Assembly (NCBI RefSeq): GCF_040500525.1
Contig: NZ_CP159403.1
Location: forward strand, 1,100,001-1,164,000
DNA length: 64,000 bases
From: Azospirillum formosense
GTDB lineage: Bacteria; Pseudomonadota; Alphaproteobacteria; Azospirillales; Azospirillaceae
Direction of reading: 5' to 3'
Shown here: positions 8,314 through 17,627 of the stretch, piece by piece
Position numbering within the stretch: the first letter of the stretch is position 1
How the letters are laid out: the number at the start of each line of letters is the position of its first letter
Notes under the pieces: generated by a model
Told to the model about the DNA's origin: nothing
The model's input: the letters and a program-made list of their open reading frames with translations, nothing else
Database searches by the model: none
Program-made: the position numbers and the translations under genes

Positions 8314-8867
8314 GACTTGCTCGCCAATGTGATGTCGCCACGGATCTGGCCGATTTTCCGGCCGTCGATTTGATGTTGGTAGGTCATCTGCAACTGGTCG
8401 AAGGCCAGCGAAATGGTCTCGGTGCCGTTGCTGCTGTCGTCGTTGTCGACCGACAGCACGTATTCGGTGATCTGCGTGTTCTTCAGGATGATGGTCAGGT
8501 ACGGCTCGGCGAAGATGTCGCTCTCGCCGAAATACTCGCCGCCCTGAAGCTGCGCGAAGGTGCGGAAGAAGTGGATGGTCGCGGTGACGTCCTTCTTCTG
8601 CGGATCGAAGGCCGCCTGCATCAGTTTGGGCGAGGCGAGATCGAAGCGGCGCTCCAGCTTCAGGCTGTCGACGCCGAGCTTGTCCTGCTTCTGCGCCTTG
8701 CGGCTGCCGAAATAGGACGTGTCCTCGATCGGGTCGTCATAGTTGAAGCCGCCGACCTCGCGCTTGCCCGAGGACAGGTCGAATTTGAAGCAGTCGGCCA
8801 GATTCTTGTAGTTGCGGATCAGCGACTCGCCCTTGATGCCGGGATAGTCGAGCAGGATGCGGGGCAT
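8310..8867 (-). CDS. hcp: Second Hcp-family T6SS tube protein
   Basis: A 185-residue Hcp-fold protein (LLDYPGIKGES at the N terminus; LERRFDLASPKLMQAA in the middle; ISLAFDQLQMTYQHQ near the end). It differs clearly from the Hcp encoded at 27205-27720, sharing mainly the LERRxDxASPKL block and the C-terminal strand. Hcp hexamers stack into the expelled inner tube; variants often load particular effectors. It is the last tss-type gene of the leftward arm, three bases after tssA, and overlaps the UPF0114 gene. A specialised tube or cargo carrier is an inference. Confidence 0.88.
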   Translation of the reverse strand: MPRILLDYPGIKGESLIRNYKNLADCFKFDLSSGKREVGGFNYDDPIEDTSYFGSRKAQKQDKLGVDSLKLERRFDLASPKLMQAAFDPQKKDVTATIHFFRTFAQLQGGEYFGESDIFAEPYLTIILKNTQITEYVLSVDNDDSSNGTETISLAFDQLQMTYQHQIDGRKIGQIRGDITLASKS

Positions 8868-8870
8868 GGA

Positions 8871-9983
8871 TCAGCGCTCCTCAAGCCGCAGAAGGCCGAA
8901 GATCCGCCCGACCTCGCCGCGGTCGCCGAGCAGCTCGGCGTACAGCTCCGGAAGGGACAGGTTCCCCCAGGCCGCGGCGCGGCGGACGAGGTAGGAGGTC
9001 GGGCTGTGCGGCTCCTCGCGTGCCAGGAAATCGGCGATCTGGTGCAGCATCGCGTAGGCCTCCTGGCGGGTCCGCGGCCCGCCGGGACGGGCGAAGGCGG
9101 CGGGAATGATCTCGGCGGACGCGTCCATGGTGGCCTCCTCCCCGCCTTCGGCCCCCTCCGTGGCGGCAGCGGCCCCGTCCGGATCGATGCCGCGCTTGGC
9201 GAGCGCTTCGCGGTGGAACTGGATCAGGCTTTCCAGGGTCTTCAGAAGCTGCGTGAAACCGGGCGCGGCGCGGCCGGCCACGGCGTCCAGCTCCGCCGCC
9301 AGCGTGCGCACCGCGGTCACCGTGTCGCGCAGGTGGCCGTGCTGGGTCTGGTAGAAGTCGGGCGGGGTGCGGTCCTGGGCGGCGAGAATCTGTTCGACCG
9401 TCACCTCCCCGTCGTCGACCGCCGCGTGGAAGGCGCGCGGGTCGCGGGTGGCGAGCTTGCGCAGACGTTGCGCGTTCTGCCAGTCCTGGAAGCGGTGGAT
9501 CTCGTCGGCGCTCGGCCCCGGCTGGGTGACGGCGGTCGCCATCAGGTCGCGCGACAGCTGGCTGTCCAGCCAGACCAGCGGCGCCAGCCGCGGTTCCGGG
9601 TCGCCGTCGTCCAGGCGCGGGTAGAGGCCGTCCCAGAAGTCCTCCACCAGCCCATGGACCAGCAGAAGCCCCGGCGCCAGCCCCGCAGGGCCGTGCAGGC
9701 GGCCCAGCGCCTGGACCAGCCACGCCGCGACCTGGAGATCCTTGGTGCGGGTCGTCAGCAGGTCCGACGCCTGCTGGACGACGCCCTTCCAGTCGGCCTT
9801 CTTGACGGTGGTCTGCCAGATGCCCTGGTCGAGATCGTCGTCCATCCGACGCGCCTCGGTCAGCGCGTCGAACTCGGGGCCGTGGCGCAGGTCGTCGCCC
9901 GCCGGATCGTCGCCGGGGATGGGCTGAAGCAGGGCACCGATGTCGATCAGCGGGCGGGGCGTGGTGGTCATGGAGCTGCTCAC
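8871..9983 (-). CDS. tssA: T6SS protein TssA (ImpA family)
   Basis: A 370-residue protein with an N-terminal ImpA domain (residues about 10-130, including PGDDPAGDDLRHGPEFDAL and the WLVQALGRLHGPAGL segment). The C-terminal region ends in the YLVRRAAAWGNLSLPELY motif common to one TssA class. TssA primes baseplate and tail assembly and caps the growing sheath. The GTG at 9983 overlaps the tssM stop by four bases; an ATG four codons later is an alternative start. Confidence 0.92.
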   Translation of the reverse strand: MSSSMTTTPRPLIDIGALLQPIPGDDPAGDDLRHGPEFDALTEARRMDDDLDQGIWQTTVKKADWKGVVQQASDLLTTRTKDLQVAAWLVQALGRLHGPAGLAPGLLLVHGLVEDFWDGLYPRLDDGDPEPRLAPLVWLDSQLSRDLMATAVTQPGPSADEIHRFQDWQNAQRLRKLATRDPRAFHAAVDDGEVTVEQILAAQDRTPPDFYQTQHGHLRDTVTAVRTLAAELDAVAGRAAPGFTQLLKTLESLIQFHREALAKRGIDPDGAAAATEGAEGGEEATMDASAEIIPAAFARPGGPRTRQEAYAMLHQIADFLAREEPHSPTSYLVRRAAAWGNLSLPELYAELLGDRGEVGRIFGLLRLEER

Positions 9984-12900
9984 GGGAAGCGTTGGGCCGC
10001 GGGGCGGAGCATCGGGGGTTGGGATGGCGGGGTGCCCAGATCGAAGAAGGCCCGGTCCGCCGGAGCCACCGCCCCGGAGGGCGCCGGCCAGCCGGCCAGC
10101 CCCGGCATCCGCCGCATGCTGCCGACCGGGGCCAGCGGCGGCGCCTGCGCGGGCAGCGCCGGCATGGCCACCTTCTCCTCGCGCGGCGGCTTGCCGTCGG
10201 AGAGAACAGTGCGCTTGACCGCCAGCGTCATGAAGACCCGGACGTTGGGCTTCACTGCCGGCTGCGGAGCCGCCTGGACCGCCGGAGCGATCGGCAGCGG
10301 GGCCGGATTGGCGGCTTCCTTGACCGGGCCGCTGGCCGTGGCCTCGAACAGCAGCAGCGGCTCGGTGTCCGGACCGGGGCGGCGGTCGCGCTGCGGCGCG
10401 GCCTGCCGGCCGGCCAGGGCGAACAGCGCCCAGGGACCGTCATAGTCGAAGCGCAGCGAGGGTCCGTCCACCGACGCCCCCGCGCCGACGCCGGAGACCG
10501 GCAGCACCGTGCCGTCCTTGGCCCAGCGCAACGTCACGCTCAGCTTGTCGCCGGGATACCAGCGCAACGGCGTGCGCGGCAGCATGCTGGACAGAGCGCC
10601 GTTCGGCGTGGCGAGCTTCCATTCGATGATGTCGCTGCCCCCGGCCTCGCGACCGCGGTTGACGCGGAAGGCGGGGTCGAGCGCCAGACCGCCGCTCTGG
10701 TCCGGGGTCACCGCGGCGATCAGCAGCGGACGCGCCCGCTCCATGGTCTCCACGAAGCGCAGCGCCTCGCGTCCGGCGGTGCCGAACCGCTCGCCGCGGC
10801 GCAGCCCCTCCAGCACGAAGGCCGACCGCGCGTCGAACCGCTCGTAGAAGGCGCGCACCGCCGCCGGGTCGGCCTCCTCGCCCGCCACGGCGGCGGCGGC
10901 AAAGGGGAAGCGGCCGGCCAGCATCTCGTTGAAGGACGCGGCCATGTCGACATAGGCGTCGTAGACGCGGGCGTCGGCGGCCAGCACGCAGCGCGTGGCG
11001 ATCCACTGCTTCAGCTCGGCCAGACGGCTGCGGAAGAAGTCGTCCGGCACCCCGTCGATGGCGCCGAGATTCTGGCAGCCGGCGGCGTCCACCGCGGCGC
11101 TTTCCACCGTCACGAACTTTTCCAACTGCGCCAGGGAGCTGTTCGGACGCCCGCCGTCGTACTTGTCCAGCTCGGCGATAATCCGCGCCCATTTGGAGGC
11201 GGCGCCCGACCCGGTCCCGGCGCCCATCACCGGGCGCTCCAGGATCTCCACCACCGGGGCGGCGATGTCGCGGGCGAGCACCGTCACCTCCTGCCGGGCG
11301 TTGCCGAGATAGAGTGCCAGCCCGGCCGGCGTGGTCTGCCCGAACAGCAGGTGCGGCACCAGCGGCCCGTCCACCCAGACGTCCAGCGCGTGGGCGTCGG
11401 GCCGGTAGAGCTGGTCGCCCTCCAGCAGACGGTCGGCCTGCGCCAGCACGGCGTTGGCCTGCCGGGCCACCGTGTCGCGGATGGTGTCGGCGGAGGTGGT
11501 CAGCCCGATCTGGCGGAAGGACTGCATCGTCTCGGCCAGCACCGGGAAGGCGGTGCGCAGCGCGTGGGCCGAGGCGCGGAGCTGCGCCAGCCCGCCCGCC
11601 CGGTCCACGCCGCCCGGAGCGGGGCTGCCGGCGAGCGCGCGGGCGAGGATGCGCTCCACCCCCTGGCGGAGCTGGTGCTGCGCCGCCGCCCGCATGGAGG
11701 TGCGGAGCATGGCCGGTGCCTGCGGCAGGTCCTTGGCGTCGAACAGCAGATAGTCCTCGACCAGCGGCGGGATGCTGTCCAGGGCGGCGCGGTCCCAGCC
11801 GGCGCCCACGGCGGGCATCGCCAGCGCGCCGCTGTCGTCCGTCTTCATGAAGCGGCGGGCCATCCACACCGACAGGGTGCGGCGCAGCTGCTCCGCCGCA
11901 GGAGCCAAGCGGGCGCCTCCGTTGGGGGCCTGTTCCAGCAGGCGGCCGATCACGGAGTCCAGGCTGCGGGCGCCGACGCCCGCCTCGTCGTAGCGGCGCT
12001 GCGCCAGATCCAGGATGTCGGCGCGCAGGTTGGGGCCGAGCAGGTCGGACTTCTCCAGCCGGCCGAGCAGCGCTTCGAACTCCGGCGGCAGGACGGGGCC
12101 GTTGGCGCCGATCCAGGCGCCGCGCTCCGCCCCCAGGCCGCGGGCGGCGTCCTCCAGGCTCGACAGCACCTCGGCGTAAGCCGCCGCCGCGTCGGCGCCG
12201 GACCGCGCCCCGCCGGCCAGCAGCTCCAGCTCGCTGGCGGCGACCGACAGCCGCGCGGCGGCGAGGCCGCCCATGGCGAGATCGCGCAGATAGGCGTCGG
12301 CATACTGCCGGAAGCGGCGGCTGACCTCCGCCCGGTGGGCGGTGAGGTCGATGGGACGCTGCGCCCCCGGTCCCGGCGCCGGGATGGCGGTGCCGCCCGG
12401 CGGCTGGTCGATCTCCCAGCCGTGCAGCCGCGCCGAGAAGCCGCGCGCCACGCCGGAGCCGAGCGCGAAGTCCAGCACCTCGTCCAGCGGCAGGGTCGGG
12501 TCGCGGGCGTCCACGTTGTTGTAGGCGCGGGCCAGCCCCTCGGCGATGCCGATCTCGCCCGCGAAGGCGCGCAGCCGCTCGAAGGCGCCCGCCCCCGCCG
12601 GCCCCACCCCGCCGTCGCGGGTCAGGCGGCGCAAGCGGTCCTCGGCGACGTCGCGCACGGTCGACAGGGCGAGGCGGCGGTAGCCGACGGCCAGCGCCCC
12701 CGACACCGAATCCGGGACCCCGCTGATCCACGACGCCGGCAGCGGGTTGAAGGTCCAGTCGGTGGGCAGCATGGTCACGCCCTGCACGAAGCGTGCGGCG
12801 GGATCGCCGTAGGCGGCGGTCATCGGCGCCCCGGCCTCGACCGCCGGGCGCTGGTCGGCGAGCTGCTGGAGCCCGCCCGGAATGTCGGCCAGGACCGGAA

Positions 12901-14116
12901 CCAGCCGGTCCGACAGGGTGGAGGCGCGCTGCACCCCCACCCACAGCAGCAGGACCGCGGCCAGCGCGGCGGCCCCCGTCCCCACCGGCCAGGAGTAGCG
13001 GCGCCACGCGCGCGACGCGGCCAGCGCGCGGGTCGGCTTGGGCAGGCCGGCCTCGGGGAAGATCTTGCGGTTCAGCAGGTCGCGCCCGAACAGCGCCGCC
13101 GCGTCCGGATCGGGACGGCCCGTGAAGTAGAGGCCGCGGACGTAGAGCGTTTCCTGATAGGCGGTGCGCTTGAAGGCGGTGCCGAGCAGGGCGCGCAACG
13201 CCGCCTCCGTCCCGGTCAGCCGCTCGGTCAGGGCGAACAGCGGGGCGCCGTCCGGCGTGGCCGCAGCACCGAACACCTCCAGCTCCACCGCCAGCAGACC
13301 GTCCGCCAGCGACTGCAGCGCCTCGCTCACGAAATCGGGGGAGAAGGCGGTCTCCAGCGCGTAGGGGCTCGACCAGCCGAGCATGCCGCCGGTCAGGGTC
13401 GGCGGCAAAGCCTCGGCCAGCGCCGCGAAGCCGGGGGCCTCCTCGCAGCCGGTCACCACCACATAGACCGGCAGGGCGAAGCCCAGCGTGCGCTGGATCT
13501 CCCACAGCCGGGCGTACAGCTCCGTCCCGCGCGCGGTGGCGCGGCGCACGTCGTCCAGCTCGGCCAGCGGGATGGTCAGGATCAGCCCGTCGGCGGGCAG
13601 CATCGGGCGGCGGCGGCCCAGCAGGTCCAGCACGCCGGCCCAGGCGGCGCGGGGATCGTCGACGTCGATGACCACCGCCCGGTCGTAGAAGCGCCAGGAG
13701 AAGCCCGCGTGCCGCTCGGCGGTCACCGGGGGACGCACCTCGTCCGCGCAGGACAGCAGGCCGGCGTCGTCCGACGCGGCGACGCCGGTGCGCAGGTACC
13801 AGGGCACCAGATAGACGTTGCGCGACAGCGTCTCGCGGTAGGCCGCCAGACCGTCGCGGAACAGGCGTCGGATGTCGCGAAGGGTGACGTCGGGCGCGGT
13901 GGCGGCCAGCGCCGGGACCGCCCCGCCCTCCTCCGCCGTCGCGTCGGGCGGCGGCAGGGCCGCCGGTTCCGCCGGGGCGGGCGCTGCGGCGCTGCGGGCG
14001 CGCAGCAGGATCGCCGCCATCACAGCGATGATCAGCAGCACGAGGACGAGAAGCCCCGCGAAGACCCAGATCTGGTTGCCGGCGATGCCGGACAGGACCG
14101 CTGCCAGGAGTTCCAT
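9980..14116 (-). CDS. tssM: T6SS membrane-complex protein TssM (IcmF family), degenerate NTPase site
   Basis: A 1378-residue IcmF-type protein that forms the trans-envelope channel with TssL and TssJ. Membrane segments lie near residues 16-38 and 370-392, followed by a long periplasmic part with the ImcF-related and C-terminal beta domains. Many TssM proteins carry a Walker A site (GPPGxGKT) just after a W-Y pair. Here the same place reads VPWYLRTGVAASDDAGL, and the Walker B DTAGR equivalent is VIDVDDPRAAW. Nucleotide binding therefore looks lost. The gene is 15 bases after tssL. Confidence 0.92.
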   Translation of the reverse strand: MELLAAVLSGIAGNQIWVFAGLLVLVLLIIAVMAAILLRARSAAAPAPAEPAALPPPDATAEEGGAVPALAATAPDVTLRDIRRLFRDGLAAYRETLSRNVYLVPWYLRTGVAASDDAGLLSCADEVRPPVTAERHAGFSWRFYDRAVVIDVDDPRAAWAGVLDLLGRRRPMLPADGLILTIPLAELDDVRRATARGTELYARLWEIQRTLGFALPVYVVVTGCEEAPGFAALAEALPPTLTGGMLGWSSPYALETAFSPDFVSEALQSLADGLLAVELEVFGAAATPDGAPLFALTERLTGTEAALRALLGTAFKRTAYQETLYVRGLYFTGRPDPDAAALFGRDLLNRKIFPEAGLPKPTRALAASRAWRRYSWPVGTGAAALAAVLLLWVGVQRASTLSDRLVPVLADIPGGLQQLADQRPAVEAGAPMTAAYGDPAARFVQGVTMLPTDWTFNPLPASWISGVPDSVSGALAVGYRRLALSTVRDVAEDRLRRLTRDGGVGPAGAGAFERLRAFAGEIGIAEGLARAYNNVDARDPTLPLDEVLDFALGSGVARGFSARLHGWEIDQPPGGTAIPAPGPGAQRPIDLTAHRAEVSRRFRQYADAYLRDLAMGGLAAARLSVAASELELLAGGARSGADAAAAYAEVLSSLEDAARGLGAERGAWIGANGPVLPPEFEALLGRLEKSDLLGPNLRADILDLAQRRYDEAGVGARSLDSVIGRLLEQAPNGGARLAPAAEQLRRTLSVWMARRFMKTDDSGALAMPAVGAGWDRAALDSIPPLVEDYLLFDAKDLPQAPAMLRTSMRAAAQHQLRQGVERILARALAGSPAPGGVDRAGGLAQLRASAHALRTAFPVLAETMQSFRQIGLTTSADTIRDTVARQANAVLAQADRLLEGDQLYRPDAHALDVWVDGPLVPHLLFGQTTPAGLALYLGNARQEVTVLARDIAAPVVEILERPVMGAGTGSGAASKWARIIAELDKYDGGRPNSSLAQLEKFVTVESAAVDAAGCQNLGAIDGVPDDFFRSRLAELKQWIATRCVLAADARVYDAYVDMAASFNEMLAGRFPFAAAAVAGEEADPAAVRAFYERFDARSAFVLEGLRRGERFGTAGREALRFVETMERARPLLIAAVTPDQSGGLALDPAFRVNRGREAGGSDIIEWKLATPNGALSSMLPRTPLRWYPGDKLSVTLRWAKDGTVLPVSGVGAGASVDGPSLRFDYDGPWALFALAGRQAAPQRDRRPGPDTEPLLLFEATASGPVKEAANPAPLPIAPAVQAAPQPAVKPNVRVFMTLAVKRTVLSDGKPPREEKVAMPALPAQAPPLAPVGSMRRMPGLAGWPAPSGAVAPADRAFFDLGTPPSQPPMLRPAAQRFP

Positions 14117-14131
14117 GACCGTCCTCTCCCG

Positions 14132-15013
14132 TCAGCGGGTCACGCGGACGGATGCCTGAAGCACCGCGTCCGCCGCGTTGGAAAGCTGCGCGGTGGACAT
14201 CCACCAGAGCGCCTGCCCCAGCACCAGCCACAGCCCGGCGATGGCCCCCAGCACCAGCGGCCAGCGCGGCCCGCGCGCCAGCGTGCGCGCCTTGCCGTCG
14301 GTCAGCGTGTAGGCGTAGGCGGCGGGGATCAGCGTCCGCCCGCCCGGCAGCACGCCCGCGCCCAGCTCGGACTCGCGGCCGGCGATGAACTCGAACAGCC
14401 GGGCGCTGTAGTCGCGCAGGGTGGACTCGCCGCCCGGCACCCGGCAGCGCCCCTTGAAGCCCATGCCGAGCACGCAGAGATAGACCGCCGCCAGTTGGAC
14501 CAGCCGCCGGTCGTTGCTGGCGAGCAGCGCCTCCATCCGGTCGAACACCCGCTCGCCGGCCAGCCGGGTGCGGAACACCGCCTGCTCCAGCAGCACGCTG
14601 CGCCACAACTCCCGCCCGTTCCATTCCACGTCGTGGATGAACAGGTCGTCGGCCAGCGCCGCCATGGCGTATTGCGCCTCGCGGTGCTGGCTGATCATCA
14701 GGTCGGTGCCGGTGCGCCCGACCTGGACCGCCTGGGCCTCCAGGAAGTCCTGAAGGCGGCGGATGATGATCTCGGCGTCGGGCTCCAGCGCCAGGGCCGG
14801 CACCGCCGCGGCACCGCCGCGCGGCGCCGGGATCGACAGGGCGTCCTCGGTCAGGAAGGCCGGCAGGCTGTCCGCCGTCTCCCCCGCGGGGCCCTCGGGC
14901 TTCGCGGCGGCGGCGGAGCGGCCCGCCCCGACCGCGGCGCGGTGCTTTTGAAGTTCCCGCGCGAAGGCGAGGAAGTGATCGACCAGATCCCGGCGGTGCA
15001 GCATGGCGGTCAT
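14132..15013 (-). CDS. tssL: T6SS membrane-complex protein TssL (DotU family)
   Basis: A 293-residue protein. The cytoplasmic DotU domain (about 80-240) has the family segments YAMAALADDLFIHD, LYCVLGMGFKGR-like LCVLGMGFKGRCR and YSARLFEFI. A single C-terminal membrane anchor follows (about 253-273, WPLVLGAIAGLWLVLGQALW). No OmpA-like peptidoglycan-binding domain is fused, so wall anchoring must come from another protein; the SPOR proteins of the same operon are candidates. It contacts TssM and the baseplate subunit TssK. Confidence 0.92.
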   Translation of the reverse strand: MTAMLHRRDLVDHFLAFARELQKHRAAVGAGRSAAAAKPEGPAGETADSLPAFLTEDALSIPAPRGGAAAVPALALEPDAEIIIRRLQDFLEAQAVQVGRTGTDLMISQHREAQYAMAALADDLFIHDVEWNGRELWRSVLLEQAVFRTRLAGERVFDRMEALLASNDRRLVQLAAVYLCVLGMGFKGRCRVPGGESTLRDYSARLFEFIAGRESELGAGVLPGGRTLIPAAYAYTLTDGKARTLARGPRWPLVLGAIAGLWLVLGQALWWMSTAQLSNAADAVLQASVRVTR

Positions 15014-15021
15014 TCCCAGCC

Positions 15022-16365
15022 TCAGGCGCTGACGAAGAGGGTGATCTCGACGGGGCGGAAGCGGCTGCCCAGCGAGTCCGGGTTCCAGATCTCCAGCCGC
15101 TCGCCGGGGACGATGTAGCGGGGATCGACCTTGATCTCGAACGGCACCACGCCGCGCGGAGCGGCCACGCCGCCCTCACCGCTGTCGTCCAGCGCGACGC
15201 GCTCGGCCCCCTTGACGCGCAGGCCGGACAGCGTCTCCAGCCGCGAGCGCGAGGCGACGATGCAGTTCTCCATCCAGGCCGCGACCTCGCTGACCGGGGC
15301 GGAGGCCGGGCCACGCACCCCGACGACCAGCCGGCCCTTCAGCCAGGCCTCGTCCATCGGCAGCCCGAACATGCCATCCTCGAAGGTGAAGGGAATGCGG
15401 GCGACGCCCTCCTTCACGCGGTCGATCATGCGCAGGATGAAGTCGCGCACCTCGCCGAAGCTCGCCATCGGGTCGTCGTGGTCGTAGCGCGACAGCTTGG
15501 CCGGCACGGCGCCGCTGGCGAAGGCCGACAGGTGCCCGGCGAGCGTGCACAGCGACATGTAGACGTCGAACGGGTGGCAGACGCCGACGCCGAGCTGCGC
15601 CTCCAGCGGCGGCAGGCCGGTGACGAGGCTGCGGATCTCCGCCCGCGCGGCCTCGGCCAGCTCCGTCGCCGGGTTGCCGTTGCCGACGCCGGAGCGTTCG
15701 GCCAGGAACAGCGCCTTCTCGCGCACGCGCCGCACCACCTCCGCCCCCAGACGGCCGAGCGGCGCGTTGGCGGCGACGGTCAGCGCCGGCGGCACGAAGT
15801 CGGTCAGCACGAAGGCGTCGTTGCGGAAGGTCGCCTGCGCGACCGGCATGGAGACGAACTTCTGCGGAGGCTTCTGCGTCGGGCCGGTGGTGGCGAACAG
15901 CGCCAGCCGCGGGCGCAGCCGGGCGATGGACAGCTCCTCCCCGCCGTGCTGGTCGGCGACCGGCGCGCCCTCGACCGAGACGTAGCGCGGCGTCTCCCCC
16001 GGCCCCGGCGCGCGGTCGCCGCGCGCGGCGGGCACGATCAGGTGGATGGTGATCTGCGTCTGCCCCACCGGGTCGGCGTAGGCGGAGATGTCCACCTCCA
16101 GCGGCTCGTCGATCCCGGCGCGGTAGTCCACGACGAGGCCGTCGGGCAGGATCGCCTCCAGCTCCCGCACCTGGACCAGCCCGGAGACGAGCTGCACCCG
16201 GTCGACCTGGAGGTGGACGACGCCCCAATGGAAGGGCCGCGCCTGCCGGACATGGTAGGTCAGCTGCCGCTCGTGCCGCAGCGCCTGCTGCTGGAAATGC
16301 TGCGGGGCCAGCAGCATCCCGTCGTGCCAGTCGATGGCGTCGGGAATGTCGCGCGCCTCGGTCAT
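15022..16365 (-). CDS. tssK: T6SS baseplate protein TssK
   Basis: A 447-residue TssK. The N terminus carries the signature WHDGMLLAPQHFQQQ, then HLQVDRVQLVSG; the C-terminal head carries NPDSLGSRFRPVEITLFVSA. TssK trimers link the TssEFG baseplate to the TssLM membrane complex. Length and motifs are normal. It lies between the lipoprotein gene (27-base gap) and tssL (8-base gap). Confidence 0.95.
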   Translation of the reverse strand: MTEARDIPDAIDWHDGMLLAPQHFQQQALRHERQLTYHVRQARPFHWGVVHLQVDRVQLVSGLVQVRELEAILPDGLVVDYRAGIDEPLEVDISAYADPVGQTQITIHLIVPAARGDRAPGPGETPRYVSVEGAPVADQHGGEELSIARLRPRLALFATTGPTQKPPQKFVSMPVAQATFRNDAFVLTDFVPPALTVAANAPLGRLGAEVVRRVREKALFLAERSGVGNGNPATELAEAARAEIRSLVTGLPPLEAQLGVGVCHPFDVYMSLCTLAGHLSAFASGAVPAKLSRYDHDDPMASFGEVRDFILRMIDRVKEGVARIPFTFEDGMFGLPMDEAWLKGRLVVGVRGPASAPVSEVAAWMENCIVASRSRLETLSGLRVKGAERVALDDSGEGGVAAPRGVVPFEIKVDPRYIVPGERLEIWNPDSLGSRFRPVEITLFVSA

Positions 16366-16392
16366 GCGGTCCTCACGGAGAAGGAAAGAACA

Positions 16393-16860
16393 TCACGGAA
16401 CCAGTTCGACATCCTTGTCCCCGGCGGTGAGGGTCAGCGTTCGTGTGTCGGGCACGCGCAGGCGGTGCGGCCCCGGCGTGGCGTAGTTGGCGAAGACCAG
16501 CAGGGCCCAGGCCGGCTCGCCCGGCGGCAGGTCCGTCTTCAGAATCTGGCCGGGGACCAGCTCCCAGCTCGTCACGCCGAGCGTGGTCGGATGGTCGCGC
16601 ATGGACTGCTCGCGCTGGCCGAACCACTCCGCGGCGGTCAGCGCCCCAAGCTTGTCCACCAGCGCCTTGTCGCGGACGGCGACGAGGTCGATGGCAACCG
16701 GCGTGGTGTCGTTGGCAGCCGGGGCGACCGTGAAGGACACGCTGTCCAGCGCGGCGCGCGGCTTGTCCGCGCACCCCGCGGCCAGCAGCGCCAGCGCCAG
16801 CGCCAGCACGCCGGCCGTTCCCAATCGCGTTCCCGATCCTTTTCCGTTCACCAAACTCAT
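16393..16860 (-). CDS. tssJ: Outer-membrane lipoprotein, likely TssJ equivalent
   Basis: A 155-residue protein with a lipoprotein signal peptide ending in the lipobox LLAAGC (Cys about residue 30). The mature part begins with a beta strand (VSFTVAPAANDTTPVAIDLVAVRD), then WFGQREQSMRDHPTTLGVTSWE and a C-terminal strand-rich region, as expected for the transthyretin-like TssJ fold. Sequence similarity to classical TssJ is weak. The call leans on position directly upstream of tssK, length and lipidation. TssJ anchors TssM to the outer membrane. It starts at ATG 16860, five bases after the SPOR gene. Confidence 0.7.
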   Translation of the reverse strand: MSLVNGKGSGTRLGTAGVLALALALLAAGCADKPRAALDSVSFTVAPAANDTTPVAIDLVAVRDKALVDKLGALTAAEWFGQREQSMRDHPTTLGVTSWELVPGQILKTDLPPGEPAWALLVFANYATPGPHRLRVPDTRTLTLTAGDKDVELVP

Positions 16861-16865
16861 GGCGT

Positions 16866-17627
16866 TCAGCGCTCTCCCGCTTCGGCAAGGGTGACGACGG
16901 TTCCGGACACTCCGTTGGCCCGCGTCAGCGCGTCCAGCGCGCGGGCGGCCTCGTCGGCGGCGGCGTAGCGCCCGGTGCGCACGGCGTAGGGGGCGTTGCC
17001 GCCCGGCAGCGGCGCAAAATCGACCGTGCCGCGCACGCCGCGCTGGGCGGCGGCGGCGGCGAAGGACTCCGCGTTGGCCGGGGTGGCGAAGCGCCCGAGT
17101 TCGATGGCGTAGTGGCGGACCGGCGCCGCGCCATCCTCCTTCAGAGCGTCCAGCCGGTCGTTCAGCGTGTCCTCGACGAGGCCTTCCACGCTGTTGCCGG
17201 CGAATTCGGTGACGCGGTAGCCGGTCTTCTCGATGACGTGGGCCGCGGTGCCGGCCATCCAGCCGGGCAGGAAGCGGCGGGCCGCGTCCGCGGCGCCGCG
17301 GGTCATCGGCTCGGTGGCCGAGATCGCCCGTCCGCGCGCCTCGTCGCTGAAGATGTCCGCCGTCTCGATGACGCCCTGGCGGGCCTCGAAGCTGTCGGCG
17401 ACGCTGCTCCGCGCCATCGCGCCCAGTCCGCCTCCAGCGGCGGGCGCCCCGGCGGTCTTCGCCGCGGTCGTGGCGGCCGGGGACGACGCGGCCACCACCG
17501 GCGCGTCGCCGCCGGTGAGGACCAGCGCCGCCATCACCGCGCCGAGCAGCAGGGCCACGACGGTCAGCACGGCGACGCCGGCGGCCAGAGCCGCCACCTG
17601 CCATCGTCCGAGCGTGATCGTGGTCAT
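16866..17627 (-). CDS. Membrane-anchored SPOR-domain protein (second copy)
   Basis: A 253-residue protein with one N-terminal membrane span (about 11-38), an alanine-rich linker, a middle region without a known domain (about 70-165) and a C-terminal SPOR domain (about 170-248: YAIELGRFATPANAESFAA, then APYAVRTGRYAAADEAARAL). SPOR domains bind denuded glycan strands of peptidoglycan. In this operon it could dock the secretion complex to the wall, since TssL has no peptidoglycan-binding domain. It is separated from the first SPOR gene by 217 bases, the largest gap inside the leftward arm. Confidence 0.8.
   Translation of the reverse strand: MTTITLGRWQVAALAAGVAVLTVVALLLGAVMAALVLTGGDAPVVAASSPAATTAAKTAGAPAAGGGLGAMARSSVADSFEARQGVIETADIFSDEARGRAISATEPMTRGAADAARRFLPGWMAGTAAHVIEKTGYRVTEFAGNSVEGLVEDTLNDRLDALKEDGAAPVRHYAIELGRFATPANAESFAAAAAQRGVRGTVDFAPLPGGNAPYAVRTGRYAAADEAARALDALTRANGVSGTVVTLAEAGER

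Noticed and set aside
9992..15118. A 1708-codon open frame on the plus strand over tssM and tssL, and a 1624-codon frame on the minus strand
   Set aside because: They overlap tssM, tssL and tssK in other frames. Composition is Arg, Gly, Pro and Gln-rich as expected from GC-rich shadow frames; no domain is recognisable.
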